DNA of 64,000 bases from JBCDAP01 sp038747915 (GCA_038747915.1 JBCDJJ010000006.1:14298-78297); one strand, 5' to 3'; shown: positions 34,177 to 43,455, numbered from the stretch's first letter. Numbers and translations: made by a program. The notes: generated by a model not told the origin, from the letters alone.

Positions 34177-36978
34177 ATGATGACCTCTCTTCGACCCCCT
34201 CTCCGACCGGGGTGGCCCGTGTTGATGGGCCTGCTCGCGGCGTTCGTCATCGCCGACAGCGCCCACGCCACCACCCAGCTCCTCGGTGGGTGGCACTCCG
34301 CGAACGGCGACACGCCCGACATCGTCGCGAGCGGCGCGGACGTGCAGCTCACCAGGGTCAACATCACCGGGCGCAACGATGCCCAGTCGACCGACGGCAC
34401 GTACGGCCTGCTCGCGGGAGCGCCCGCCTCGCCGAACCGTGCGTACGACGCCAAAACCGTCATCGAGGGCGGGGCGGCATCGTTCACCATCACGATCACA
34501 AACACCGCGCCCACCGTGCTGAGTGTCACGGCGGTGCACTTCGACCGCGGGCGCTTCGGCAACGGCCCGCGCGATGTCGAGCTGTGGGTCGATGCGGCGC
34601 CGGGCGTCGGCTCGCCCGCGCTCGTGTACCGTCTCGACGCGTCGCTCAACAACGATCTGACCACCGCCAAGGTCGATGACTACGACGACTTTGAGTGGAC
34701 GCTCGACGCGCAGGGGGTCACGCCGTCGGCCGACCCGAGCGCCGCGCTGACGTTCAACGCTGTCGGCGCGATCGACCTTCTGATGAACGAGTCGGTGACC
34801 CTCTCGCTCCGGTTCAGCGACACGTTCAACCCCGATACAGCGGCCTTCATCGACAACCTCGCGGTGCTCGGCGTCCGCGACGGTGCGTTCGCCCGCTTCG
34901 ACCTCTCGAACGTGATCACCACGGTCCCGCACATCGGCGGCAACACGCAGTGGTACTCGCTCGATGAACTCTGGCTCAACCCGACCACGGGCGCCTTTAC
35001 CCCGTCGGCGATCGCGGCACTCGAGCGGACCGGTATGTCGATCCGCCACCCCGGCGGCACCGTCACGAACTTGTACGACTGGGAGCGGGCCATCGGGCCG
35101 ATGGACCAGCGCGAGCTGCAGGCGAACGCGATTCAGTCGGCCGGGGCGACGTTCGATAGCGACTTCGGCCCGCTCGAGGCGGCGCTCGCGGTCGAGATCT
35201 CGGGCGGCTCGCTCTTGCCGGTCATCAACTTCAACCTCGGGGCCGAGAGCGCTGCGAATCTTGTGGAGTACCTGAACGCCGAGGTGGGCGCGAACCCCAA
35301 CGGCGGGATCGACTACGCCGCCCTTCGCGCCGATCACGGGCACCCCGAGCCGTTCGGTGTTGTCGATTGGGAGATCCACAACGAGGCCGGCGGCCGCGAG
35401 CAGGAGATCTGGGCCAACTGGCCGAGCTCGGGTGATGACAACATCAACAACGGGATTGTCCAGGGCTCGGAGCAGGCGAAAGACTGGTGGGTGCTGGGCG
35501 GGAGCCGCGTGTTCACCGATCAGCAGGCGGTTCGGCGGACGAGCTGGCGCGAGCCCACGATCGTCTCGAACGGCGCACCGAACGAGGAGTTCTACACCAA
35601 GTACCCGCCGGTGTCGTCGGTCGCGCAGGTGCGCGTCGGGCCCGATCTCGCGTCGGCCGTCCCGTGGCCCGAGCTGACGATGGCGGACTTCACCGACGGC
35701 GCGGGCGGCTCGGCCCCCGGGTATGTGATCGATCTCCAGTCCGGCCGGATTCAGTTCGGCGACGGTGTGAGCAGCGCGGTGTTGCCCGCGGGGTGGCGCG
35801 TCTACGTCGACTACACCTCGGGGCCGCACGACGGGTACATCGAGTTCTACACGCAGATGAAGGCGGTCGATCCATCGATCAGGATCCATTCCGGTCACTT
35901 CGCGATCCGGTCGAGGTACGCCCAGGTCGTCGCGGGCGGCGCGGACATCAACGGCGAGCAGGACCACGGCGGTGGCGGCATCAAGCTCGATGCGCTGCTG
36001 CCCGGTGTGTCGTTCTTCGATGTGATGATCGGCCGCGGATACTTCACCTTCGGGCAGGCCATGAGCGGGACCGCCACGGCCATGTCGAACTCCGGCCTGC
36101 CGCCGGGCACCGAGATCATGAACAGCGAGTACTCCTACTGGGGCAAGCTGTTCGACAGCTCGATCGGCCTCAACTGGAAGCTGACCGTCGGCTCGGCGGT
36201 CATGCTCGGGCTGATCCTCGAGACCGTGATCATGGATTTCGGGCACCACACGACGTACCCGGTCAACACACACCTGATGAACTATGTGTACTCCGCCGCC
36301 GGTGCGCCGCAGCACACCGAGCTCCTCGAGCCCGGCGGGCTGCAGGCGGGCACGGGGTACGTCGTCCAGATGTTCAACACCATGTTCGGGCAGAACGTGC
36401 TCGAGCGGGAGGTGCTCTCGACGGCGACGCGCACCGTGCACCACCGGTTCGAAGGCGATATCGACACGACACCGCTTCGCTCGGGCGAGGTGCCGCAGGT
36501 CGTGATGCTCGCGTCGACCCGCGACGACGGCGCGGTGACCGTCGTCGCGATCAACACCACCGAGGATGAGCCCGCGGTGGTGACCGCGGAGTTTGTCGGT
36601 GGCGCCGATTTCTGCGGCGGCTCGGTCGATGTGCAAGCGGTCGTCGCCGACTCGCTGACCGCGATCAACACCTTCACCACGCCGTTCGCGATCCGGATCG
36701 TCGACACGACGAACCCGGCCACCGACCAACTGATCGACGATCAGACGGTGCGGTTCGCCGTTGGCCCGGCGTCGGTGGCGATGGCGACGATCCTGCCGCG
36801 GTCCACCTCGCTCTGCACCGTGGATGTGAACACCGACGGCGAGGTGGGCGCGTTCGATGCAGCTCTGTTCCTGGGGCTCGTGAGCGCCGGCGACCCGCGG
36901 GGCGACTACAACCGCGATGGTTCGACCGATTCGGGCGACATCGAGCTGTTCCTCATCGACCTCGAACTCGGCCAGTAG
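34177..36978 (+). CDS. Secreted multidomain clan GH-A glycoside hydrolase with dockerin-like tail
   Basis: The 933-residue protein has a signal peptide (about 1-31) and an N-terminal beta-sandwich (about 32-235) like exported anchor domains. The barrel starts near 240: IRHPGGTVTNLYDW (289-302), VVDWEIHNEAGG with probable acid/base Glu403 and EIMNSEYSYWG with probable nucleophile Glu651, as in GH51/GH39-like enzymes. About 110 residues (roughly 445-555, ending YVDYTSGPHDGYIEFY) look like a beta-domain inserted in the barrel. A C-terminal beta-sandwich and two Ca-loop units (DVNTDGEVGAFD and DYNRDGSTDSGD) follow. The substrate is probably part of the same glycan; it is not a close relative of the hydrolase at 28883. 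Confidence 0.8.
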   Translation: MMTSLRPPLRPGWPVLMGLLAAFVIADSAHATTQLLGGWHSANGDTPDIVASGADVQLTRVNITGRNDAQSTDGTYGLLAGAPASPNRAYDAKTVIEGGAASFTITITNTAPTVLSVTAVHFDRGRFGNGPRDVELWVDAAPGVGSPALVYRLDASLNNDLTTAKVDDYDDFEWTLDAQGVTPSADPSAALTFNAVGAIDLLMNESVTLSLRFSDTFNPDTAAFIDNLAVLGVRDGAFARFDLSNVITTVPHIGGNTQWYSLDELWLNPTTGAFTPSAIAALERTGMSIRHPGGTVTNLYDWERAIGPMDQRELQANAIQSAGATFDSDFGPLEAALAVEISGGSLLPVINFNLGAESAANLVEYLNAEVGANPNGGIDYAALRADHGHPEPFGVVDWEIHNEAGGREQEIWANWPSSGDDNINNGIVQGSEQAKDWWVLGGSRVFTDQQAVRRTSWREPTIVSNGAPNEEFYTKYPPVSSVAQVRVGPDLASAVPWPELTMADFTDGAGGSAPGYVIDLQSGRIQFGDGVSSAVLPAGWRVYVDYTSGPHDGYIEFYTQMKAVDPSIRIHSGHFAIRSRYAQVVAGGADINGEQDHGGGGIKLDALLPGVSFFDVMIGRGYFTFGQAMSGTATAMSNSGLPPGTEIMNSEYSYWGKLFDSSIGLNWKLTVGSAVMLGLILETVIMDFGHHTTYPVNTHLMNYVYSAAGAPQHTELLEPGGLQAGTGYVVQMFNTMFGQNVLEREVLSTATRTVHHRFEGDIDTTPLRSGEVPQVVMLASTRDDGAVTVVAINTTEDEPAVVTAEFVGGADFCGGSVDVQAVVADSLTAINTFTTPFAIRIVDTTNPATDQLIDDQTVRFAVGPASVAMATILPRSTSLCTVDVNTDGEVGAFDAALFLGLVSAGDPRGDYNRDGSTDSGDIELFLIDLELGQ

Positions 36979-37001
36979 ACCCGAACCACAAGGGACCCGA
37001 G

Positions 37002-39491
37002 ATGACACACCCGATCGTCAGGACGCTCGCATCGGCGGCGAGCGTCGTTGCGTGCGCGAGCACCATCGTTGCCGAGCAGCCCGGTGATGCCGCGCCGCGT
37101 CCGCTCAATATCTGCATCATCATGGCCGAGGACATGGGCGTGCAGCTCGGCGCCTACGGCGACACCACAGCCCCCACCCCCAACATCGATCGTCTCGCCG
37201 CCGAGGGTGTGACCTTCGACCGGGCCTACTGCACCTCGGCGACGTGCAGCCCGTCGCGATCGAGCTTCTTCACCGGGCTCTACCCGCACCAGAACGGGCA
37301 CGTCGGCCTCGGCAACCACTACGGCTACCGCATGCACGAGGGCATCCCGACGATCAACCAGGCGCTCGACGAGGCTGGCTACGAGAAGGCGGTGACCTAC
37401 AAGGTGCATGTTGGCCCGTGGCAGGCGATGCCGTGGGACACGAGGTTCACGTGGGACTATTTTCGTGAGCGGGGCACGTACCCGTCCAACGTCGAGCTGA
37501 TGATCGAGAGCCTCGGTGGGTGGCTCGACGAGCGAGATGAGCATCAGCCGTTCTTCCTGATGCTCAACACCAACGACACGCACCGTGACTTCGAGGGAAG
37601 CCGGCTCGAGGGCCATCGCCCCAAGGTCGAGGCGCTCGGCCCGCCCTACAGCCGGGTGACCGCGGACGACCGCGTGGTGCTCGATGCGTTCCCGCCGGAC
37701 ATGCCCCCGCGCCAGACGCTGCACGAGGATGTCGCGCGGTACTACAACGCCATTCAGCGGTTCGACTGGACGGTCGGCCGCGCGCTCGACGCGCTCGAGG
37801 ACGCGGGTGTGCTCGACGAGACGCTCGTGGTCGTCACGAGCGATCACGGGCCGGCCTATTCACACGGCAAGCTGCGCAGCTACGAGCTGGCGATGCGGAT
37901 CCCGATGATCGTGAGGTGGCCGGGCGAGTCGCGGGCCGGGCTGCGCCGCGACGAGCTGGTGTCGATGGTGGACCTCAGCGCGACGATCCTGGATGCCGCG
38001 GGGCTGGAGCCGTTCGAGCACATCGCGGGTCGGTCGCTCCGGACGCTGCTCACGGAGGGCGAGGTGAAGTGGCGGACGCATCTGTTCGGCGAGTACCACA
38101 CGCACGCGACGACCGGCGACCTGTGGCCGACCCGCATCGTGTGGGGGCCGCGGTACAAGCTGATCCACAATCTTCTTGCCGGCTCGGACGGTCCGGGCCC
38201 GCCCGAAGCCGGCGATGCGCGCGGCAACATCGATCTGCACACCGCCCGCGAGGCCCACGACGATTCGGCGGCGCGAGCGGTCTACGACCTGCGCGCCGAC
38301 CCGCCGGGGTACGAGCTCTACGACCTGCGCGACGACCCGCACGAGTGGCACAACATCGCCGACGACCGCGGCTCGTGGCAGCCCCTCGTCGACCTCGTGG
38401 GCAGGCTCGAGGTGTGGCGCGAGCGCACCGCGGATCCGTTCCTCGACGAGCAGTACATGGACCGCTTCGTCGCGCACTACCGCGCGCAGGAGGCCCGCGT
38501 CGACGCGTACCTTGCGGACCACCCCGAGGCGAACGAGCAGGAGCTCCGCCCGCTCGTGCGCGGGGACTACACCTCGTTCGTGCGGGCGTGGCCCGATGTT
38601 GCTGAGGAGCTCTCGCTCGCCCGTGATCGGCACCGGATCCTCGAGTCAGCGGCGCACGAAGGCCCGATCACAGCGTCCGAGCGACCGAGCGCACCACGGC
38701 TGAGCGACCGGATCGAGGCGCTGCTGACCGAGGTGGCGCACCACGAGCCGCGTGCGCCCACCGAGATCGTGGTGTACAAGCGGGTCGGCGAGCGCGAGCT
38801 GACCGCCGACCTCTTCCTTCCCAATGGCATCGAGGTGCCGCCCACGGGCTCGCCCGCGATCGTGCTCTACCACGGCGGCGGACTGATCCGCGGGTCGAAG
38901 CGGCACTTCGCCCGCCAGGCGCACGTGCTGGCGGAGATGGGCTACATCGTCGCGCTGCCGACGTATCGCTTGCTCGAGGATGGCATCACGCCGCTCGACA
39001 TCACCGATGACGCTGCGGATGCCTTCATGTGGCTCGTCGAGCACGCCGATCGGCTCGGTGTCGACCCCGGCCGGATCGCCATCGGCGGCGGCTCGGCCGG
39101 CGGATATCTCGCAGCAGCGGTCTCCGCGCTCCCGCGGTGTCGCGCCCGGACCGGCGACCGTCAGCCGAGCGCGCTCGTCCTCTTCAACCCGGTGTACGAC
39201 AACGGCCCGGGTGGATTCGGCTTTTCGTACCTGCAGCACCGGTTCCGAGAAGGCTCGCCGGCCCACACGCTCCACGCCGACATGCCGCCGACGCTCGTGA
39301 TGCTCGGCACGGAGGATCACCTGGTGTCCGAGGGCACCGCGCGGCGGGTGCAGCGCGAACTCGAGCTGCTCGGCGTGGACGCGTCGCTCAAGCTCTTCGA
39401 GGGCGCCGAGCACGGCTTCTTCAACGCGGGCAAGGATGGCACCGAGCCGTTCCGCCAGACCTTCCGTGAGATGGTGTCCTTCTTGGAGTGA
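37002..39491 (+). CDS. Sulfatase-esterase fusion protein
   Basis: The 829-residue exported protein combines two catalytic domains. Residues about 33-545 are a type I sulfatase with formylglycine motif CSPSRSSFFTG (Cys82), IMAEDMG and TSDHGPAYSHGKL. Residues about 570-829 are an alpha/beta-hydrolase with oxyanion-hole HGGG, Ser698 in GGGSAGGY, Asp772 in GTEDHL and His804 in AEHGFF, i.e. an intact catalytic triad. The ATG at 37002 has AAGGGA upstream and starts a signal peptide. It would remove both sulfate and acyl groups from one glycan. No stop or frameshift separates the domains. It closes the plus-strand operon. Confidence 0.9.
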   Translation: MTHPIVRTLASAASVVACASTIVAEQPGDAAPRPLNICIIMAEDMGVQLGAYGDTTAPTPNIDRLAAEGVTFDRAYCTSATCSPSRSSFFTGLYPHQNGHVGLGNHYGYRMHEGIPTINQALDEAGYEKAVTYKVHVGPWQAMPWDTRFTWDYFRERGTYPSNVELMIESLGGWLDERDEHQPFFLMLNTNDTHRDFEGSRLEGHRPKVEALGPPYSRVTADDRVVLDAFPPDMPPRQTLHEDVARYYNAIQRFDWTVGRALDALEDAGVLDETLVVVTSDHGPAYSHGKLRSYELAMRIPMIVRWPGESRAGLRRDELVSMVDLSATILDAAGLEPFEHIAGRSLRTLLTEGEVKWRTHLFGEYHTHATTGDLWPTRIVWGPRYKLIHNLLAGSDGPGPPEAGDARGNIDLHTAREAHDDSAARAVYDLRADPPGYELYDLRDDPHEWHNIADDRGSWQPLVDLVGRLEVWRERTADPFLDEQYMDRFVAHYRAQEARVDAYLADHPEANEQELRPLVRGDYTSFVRAWPDVAEELSLARDRHRILESAAHEGPITASERPSAPRLSDRIEALLTEVAHHEPRAPTEIVVYKRVGERELTADLFLPNGIEVPPTGSPAIVLYHGGGLIRGSKRHFARQAHVLAEMGYIVALPTYRLLEDGITPLDITDDAADAFMWLVEHADRLGVDPGRIAIGGGSAGGYLAAAVSALPRCRARTGDRQPSALVLFNPVYDNGPGGFGFSYLQHRFREGSPAHTLHADMPPTLVMLGTEDHLVSEGTARRVQRELELLGVDASLKLFEGAEHGFFNAGKDGTEPFRQTFREMVSFLE

Positions 39492-39635
39492 GCGCCGAGC
39501 GGGGGTGATCTCTGTGTGCGCCGCGGCACACGCGGGCGCGTCGAGGCCGCTGCCCCGCACGCTCAAACGCACACGAAGACGATCGCCGTTGAGCCACCCC
39601 GATGCGAATCCGCTTTAATAGCCTCGACACCACGC

Positions 39636-39721
39636 GGGCCCGTGGCGAAATCGGCAGACGCGGCGGACTTAAAATCCGCTTGAGGGCAACCTCAGTGGGG
39701 GTTCGAGTCCCCCCGGGCCCA
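39636..39721 (+). tRNA. tRNA-Leu(UAA)
   Basis: The 86-base cloverleaf has acceptor stem GGGCCCG/CGGGCCC, D-arm from TGGCGAAAT, anticodon stem GCGGA/TCCGC with loop CTTAAAA (anticodon TAA), a long class II variable arm (TGAGGGCAACCTCA) and T-arm GGGGGTTCGAGTCCCCC. Discriminator A at 39721; CCA is not encoded. The D-loop details were read by eye. Confidence 0.95.
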
Positions 39722-40064
39722 CTTGCTCCCGTGCGTCGATCGTGGCCGGTCCGTGGCGATCGAACATCCGAACGACCGACGCCGCCTCCGTTTCCTACCA
39801 CTCACCGACGCATCCTTCGCACCGCCTGTGGCGGCGATCGCACCACGCTGCGACAACGCTCCGGGCAGAGCACACATCGGGGACAAAGAAGACCAGAACA
39901 GTGGAGGGCGGGCGGTGCCGATTGGTGCGAGGTTGGGGGCCGCGCTCCCCTGCGCCGGGCCCGTCGGAGTGCTCGCCGTCGTGCGGTGAGACTGGCAGTC
40001 CCCGAACGAGCTTCGTGTATCGTGGTTCGGTTGGTCGACCACCCCCAACACCGGAGCGATAGAC
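39722..40064. other. Intergenic region after tRNA-Leu
   Basis: These 343 bases hold no gene I can support. A GGAG at about 40053 serves as the ribosome-binding site of the next gene. No attachment-site duplication of the tRNA end is seen here. Confidence 0.5.
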
Positions 40065-41249
40065 ATGGCGGCGGAAGGTGAGCAGGGCACTCGGGTCCGG
40101 ATCGGTGTCGTCGGCGTCGGATCGATGGGCGCCGCCCACTGCCGCACCATCCAAGACGGCAAAGCCGGCCGGCTCGAACTCACCGCTGCAGCCGACCATA
40201 CCCCCGAGCGGCTCGACGCCCTCCCGGAGTCGGTTGCGCGCTTCGGCACCGCCGAGGAGATGATCGCGAGCACCACGGTCGACGCGATCCTTGTCGCCAC
40301 GCCGCACTTCGATCACGTGCCCATCGGTGTGGCGGCGCTCGAGGCCGGGCTGCACGTGCTGGTCGAGAAGCCCATCGGCGTGCACGCGTGGCACACCCGC
40401 CCGCTCATCGACGCCGCCGAGGCCCATCCGGACCGCGTGTTCGCCGCGATGTTCAATCAGCGGACCGACCCGCGGTACATCGAGCTCAAGCGGATGATCA
40501 GCGCCGGCGAGCTGGGGGCCCTCCGCCGGCTCAACTGGATCATCACTAACTGGTTCCGCACCGAGGCCTACTACCAGTCCGGCGGGTGGCGCGCCACGTG
40601 GGCGGGCGAGGGCGGTGGTGTGCTGCTCAACCAGTGCCCGCACAACCTCGACCTCTGGCAGTGGCTCTTCGGCATGCCCGACCGCGTCCGCGGCTTCTGC
40701 ACGCTCGGCCGCTTCCACGACATCGAGGTCGAGGACGATGTCACCGCCTACCTCGAATACGAAGACGGCACCACCGGCGTGTTCATCACCACCACCGGCG
40801 AAGCGCCCGGCACCAACCGCCTCGAGGTGGTCGGCGAGCACGGCAAGGTCGTGCTCGAAGGGAGCGAGCTCCGCTTCACCCGCAACGCCCAGCCCACCAC
40901 CGAGTTCAGCCGCACCAGCCCCGAGCGATTCGGTGCGCCCGCCACCACCGACATCTCCTACCGATTCAACACCAACGGCCCCCAGCACGCCGGCATCCTC
41001 CAGAACTTCGCCGATGCCATCCTCGACGGCGCCCCCCTTATCGCACCCGGTGTCGAGGGCATCCGCTCGGTCGAGCTCGCCAACGCCATGCTCCTGAGCA
41101 GCTTGGAAGGAGAAACCGTCGCGCTCCCGCTCGACGGCGAGCGGTTTCTCGCACGCTTCGATCCCCTCGTCCGGGGCTCATGCTACGACCCCAGTGCCAC
41201 CCCGCTCGGCACCGTGAGCGACGACATGGCGGGCAGCTTCTCCCGGTGA
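40065..41249 (+). CDS. Gfo/Idh/MocA-family oxidoreductase
   Basis: The 394-residue NAD(P)-dependent oxidoreductase has an N-terminal Rossmann fold with GVVGVGSMGAAHCRTIQ near residue 13 and the family motif EKPIGVHAWHT near residue 105. The C-terminal alpha/beta domain has GGWRATWAGEGGGVLLNQCPHNLDLWQWLFG, typical of sugar dehydrogenases of the family. Members oxidise or reduce sugars and inositols; the substrate cannot be told. GGAG precedes the ATG. The following gene of the same superfamily starts 23 bases later with its own strong AAGGAG box. Confidence 0.92.
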   Translation: MAAEGEQGTRVRIGVVGVGSMGAAHCRTIQDGKAGRLELTAAADHTPERLDALPESVARFGTAEEMIASTTVDAILVATPHFDHVPIGVAALEAGLHVLVEKPIGVHAWHTRPLIDAAEAHPDRVFAAMFNQRTDPRYIELKRMISAGELGALRRLNWIITNWFRTEAYYQSGGWRATWAGEGGGVLLNQCPHNLDLWQWLFGMPDRVRGFCTLGRFHDIEVEDDVTAYLEYEDGTTGVFITTTGEAPGTNRLEVVGEHGKVVLEGSELRFTRNAQPTTEFSRTSPERFGAPATTDISYRFNTNGPQHAGILQNFADAILDGAPLIAPGVEGIRSVELANAMLLSSLEGETVALPLDGERFLARFDPLVRGSCYDPSATPLGTVSDDMAGSFSR

Positions 41250-41272
41250 CCGCACGCACAAGGAGCACTCCC

Positions 41273-42376
41273 ATGACCCAGCGCCGCGACGGCATGACCT
41301 ACGCCCCCGAGGCCGCGAACAAGCCCGAACCGGTGGTCGCGCCGGGCGAGTTTGCGATCGCAGCGACCCACCTCGACCACGGGCACATCTTCGGCCAGTG
41401 CAACGGCCTCACCGAGGCCGGCGCCACGCTCAAGTGGGTCTACGACCCCGAGCCCGAGCGAGTTCAAATGATGCTCGACCGCTTCCCGGGTGCGCAGAAG
41501 GCGAACTCCTTCGAGCAGGTGCTCGACGACGCCGAGGTCAAGCTCGTCGCCTCCGCTGCGATCCCGAGCGAGCGCTGCGAGGTCGGCCTCGCGGTCATGG
41601 GCGCCGGCAAGGACTACTTCACCGACAAGAGCCCCTTCACCACGCTCGAGCACCTCGACTCCGCCCGCGCCGCGGTGCAGGACACCGGCCGCAAGTACAT
41701 GGTCTACTTCTCCGAGCGCCTCCACGTCGAGAGCGCGATGCACGCCACCACGCTGCTCCGCGAAGGCGCCATCGGCGACATCATCCAGATCATCCTGCTC
41801 GCGCCCCACCGCCTCAACAAAGACAACCGCCCCGCCTGGTTCTTCGACAAGTCCAAGTACGGCGGCATCCTCACCGACATCGGGAGCCACCAGTTCGAGC
41901 AGTTCCTCGCCTTCACCGGCGCGACCGACGGCACCGTCGAGTACGCGCGTGTCGCCAACCACGCCAACCAGGACAAACCCGGCCTCGAAGACTTCGGCGA
42001 GACCGTGCTCACCATGAACAACGGCACCGCCTGCTACTGCCGCCTCGACTGGTTCACTCCCGACGGCCTGCCCACCTGGGGCGACGGACGCGTCTTCGTC
42101 GTCGGCACCCGCGGCACCCTCGAGATCCGCAAGTACCTCGATCTCGGCGGCCCCGCCGACGCCTCCGATGTCATCTACCTTGCCGATGAACACGGCATGC
42201 AGCGCATCGAGTGCGCCGGACAGATCGGCTACCCCTTCTTTGGCCACCTCATCCGCGACTGCCTCGACCGCACCGAGCACGCCATGACCCAGCACCACGC
42301 CTTCAAAGCCGCCGAACTCAGCATGCGCGCCCAAGAGATGGCCGACGCCGCCCGCCCCGTTCACGCGGGCGCATGA
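41273..42376 (+). CDS. Gfo/Idh/MocA-family oxidoreductase
   Basis: The 367-residue protein is a divergent Gfo/Idh/MocA member: FAIAATHLDHGHIFGQCNGL at the start lacks a standard GxGxxG, while KDYFTDKSPFTTLEHL corresponds to the EKP region (Lys present, Glu replaced by Asp). The C-terminal half has GGILTDIGSHQFEQFLAF, the usual dimer and substrate region. AAGGAG at 41260-41265 sets the ATG at 41273. It probably forms a two-gene operon with the preceding oxidoreductase. Such pairs in planctomycetes often act in sugar or polyol degradation, but no substrate is indicated here. Confidence 0.9.
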   Translation: MTQRRDGMTYAPEAANKPEPVVAPGEFAIAATHLDHGHIFGQCNGLTEAGATLKWVYDPEPERVQMMLDRFPGAQKANSFEQVLDDAEVKLVASAAIPSERCEVGLAVMGAGKDYFTDKSPFTTLEHLDSARAAVQDTGRKYMVYFSERLHVESAMHATTLLREGAIGDIIQIILLAPHRLNKDNRPAWFFDKSKYGGILTDIGSHQFEQFLAFTGATDGTVEYARVANHANQDKPGLEDFGETVLTMNNGTACYCRLDWFTPDGLPTWGDGRVFVVGTRGTLEIRKYLDLGGPADASDVIYLADEHGMQRIECAGQIGYPFFGHLIRDCLDRTEHAMTQHHAFKAAELSMRAQEMADAARPVHAGA

Positions 42377-42736
42377 CCCCGCGCGGCAACGCACGCCCCC
42401 GCGCCCCACTCGCACGCCGACTCCCCAGACGCCGACCCCGAGCCCGTCAACGACGGGTGAAGGGTCCGGTCACGCCCTTTTCCCATCAAGCAGCCCCGAC
42501 CAACAGTGGTGGGAGCGTCCCGCTCCCACGTTCGTCTGCCCGCCATCATTCCGCACATGTTCGTGGGAGCGAGACGCTCCCACCACCGACACACGCCCAG
42601 CGCAACACGCCCCGCGCATCATGGCAGAAGAACCACCAGTGCCATCCGCCGGCGCGTGAACCCGCGGGCGAAACCACCGGAACCCGGCCGCCAATCAACT
42701 GTTCCATCCGCACGCCCACGCGGAAAGGAGGCCCCC
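42377..42736. other. Intergenic region with REP-like pair
   Basis: This 360-base stretch between the oxidoreductase and a small lipoprotein gene contains two REP-like palindromes (42509-42583). The remainder shows no gene; AAAGGAG at 42724-42730 belongs to the next gene. Confidence 0.6.
42509..42583. repeat. REP-like palindrome pair, family A
   Basis: Two hairpins with the same arms, GTGGGAGCG and CGCTCCCAC, lie at 42509-42529 (loop TCC) and 42563-42583 (loop AGA), 33 bases apart. The paired layout is that of bacterial REP/BIME elements. Confidence 0.8.
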
Positions 42737-43213
42737 ATGCAACCCGCTGCCCTCACCGCCACCGGCCTACTCGTCGCCGCGCTCACGCTGCCCAGCTGCC
42801 ACATCGAGCCCGCCGCCTCGAGCGAACCCAGTGGACACCTCGGCACCATCGCGATGTCCGTTGAGCACCCCCTCGGCCCCGTCGGCGCGATCGACCGCAC
42901 CCAGCTCCTCGTGGCGTACTACATGTCCGCTCATCACGCCGATGACCTCGAGGCGCTCACGGCCCTCCGAGACGCCGCCGAGGGTGACGACCGCGCCGCG
43001 ATCGAACACGCCGGCCAGTCGATGCAGTCCCTCGCCCACCGCCAGCTCGCCGGCGACGAGCCGCTCTACGCTGTCCTCGGTCGACTCGACCCGCAGGTCC
43101 GCGCGGTCATGCACGACCGCGGTCTCTCACGCGTCGTCCTGGTCGACATCCAGAGCGACCACCTCGACGTGACAGACGACCTCGTCGCCCGCATCGAGCC
43201 AGCGCGCGATTGA
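42737..43213 (+). CDS. Small putative lipoprotein
   Basis: The 158-residue protein has a signal peptide ending in a Cys (LTLPSC, residue 20), suggesting a lipoprotein. The mature part is mostly helical and acidic with no recognised domain. AAAGGAG lies six bases upstream of the ATG. It sits alone between two blocks of REP-like repeats. Confidence 0.7.
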   Translation: MQPAALTATGLLVAALTLPSCHIEPAASSEPSGHLGTIAMSVEHPLGPVGAIDRTQLLVAYYMSAHHADDLEALTALRDAAEGDDRAAIEHAGQSMQSLAHRQLAGDEPLYAVLGRLDPQVRAVMHDRGLSRVVLVDIQSDHLDVTDDLVARIEPARD

Positions 43214-43265
43214 ACGAGCCACACCACCCGACCGCACCAGCGGTGTCACGCCCCGCCACACTCGA

Positions 43266-43342
43266 ATGGTGTGCCACTGGCGGCTTGTCCGCCAGTGCGA
43301 ACGCTGGGTGATTCCCACTGGCGGACAAGCCGCCAGTGGCAC
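43266..43342. repeat. REP-like element, family B, copy 1
   Basis: A unit of about 77 bases contains two hairpins, CACTGGCGG-CTTGT-CCGCCAGTG and CACTGGCGG-ACAAG-CCGCCAGTG, in mirrored orientation around a spacer (CGAACGCTGGGTGATT). The whole unit is a long imperfect palindrome. Confidence 0.8.
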
Positions 43343-43448
43343 CCGTCGCCAGCGCCGCATCAAGCGCCGCCTGATCAACACCGGTCTGCCCACCACTGGT
43401 GATGCTGTGCAGGTGTCGCGACTCGGGTGATTGTTCAGAGTCAACCAT
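43341..43448 (-). pseudogene. N-terminal remnant of a putative molybdenum-carrier (YpMoco/SLOG-like) gene
   Basis: On the minus strand an ATG at 43448 opens a 36-codon frame reading HSITSGGQTGVDQAALDAAL, the signature N-terminus of the putative molybdenum carrier/SLOG family (usually ISGGQTGVDRAALDAAL). Immediately afterwards the frame runs into a family B REP-like unit, and nothing resembling the rest of the protein (about 150 residues in the family) follows. I read it as a gene truncated by the repeat. Both ends of the fragment are flanked by repeat copies. A real short peptide is unlikely. Confidence 0.6.
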
Positions 43449-43455
43449 CAACACA

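Noticed and set aside
33889..37008. A 1039-codon open frame on the minus strand opposite the sulfatase and GH-A hydrolase genes
   Set aside because: Its composition is Arg/Val/Glu/His-rich with no domain, as in high-GC antisense frames, and it lies over genes with intact catalytic motifs.
39636..39721. Use of tRNA-Leu as an integration site for the polysaccharide locus
   Set aside because: No integrase, no duplicated tRNA end and no second boundary are seen; the Xer recombinase is far away and looks house-keeping.
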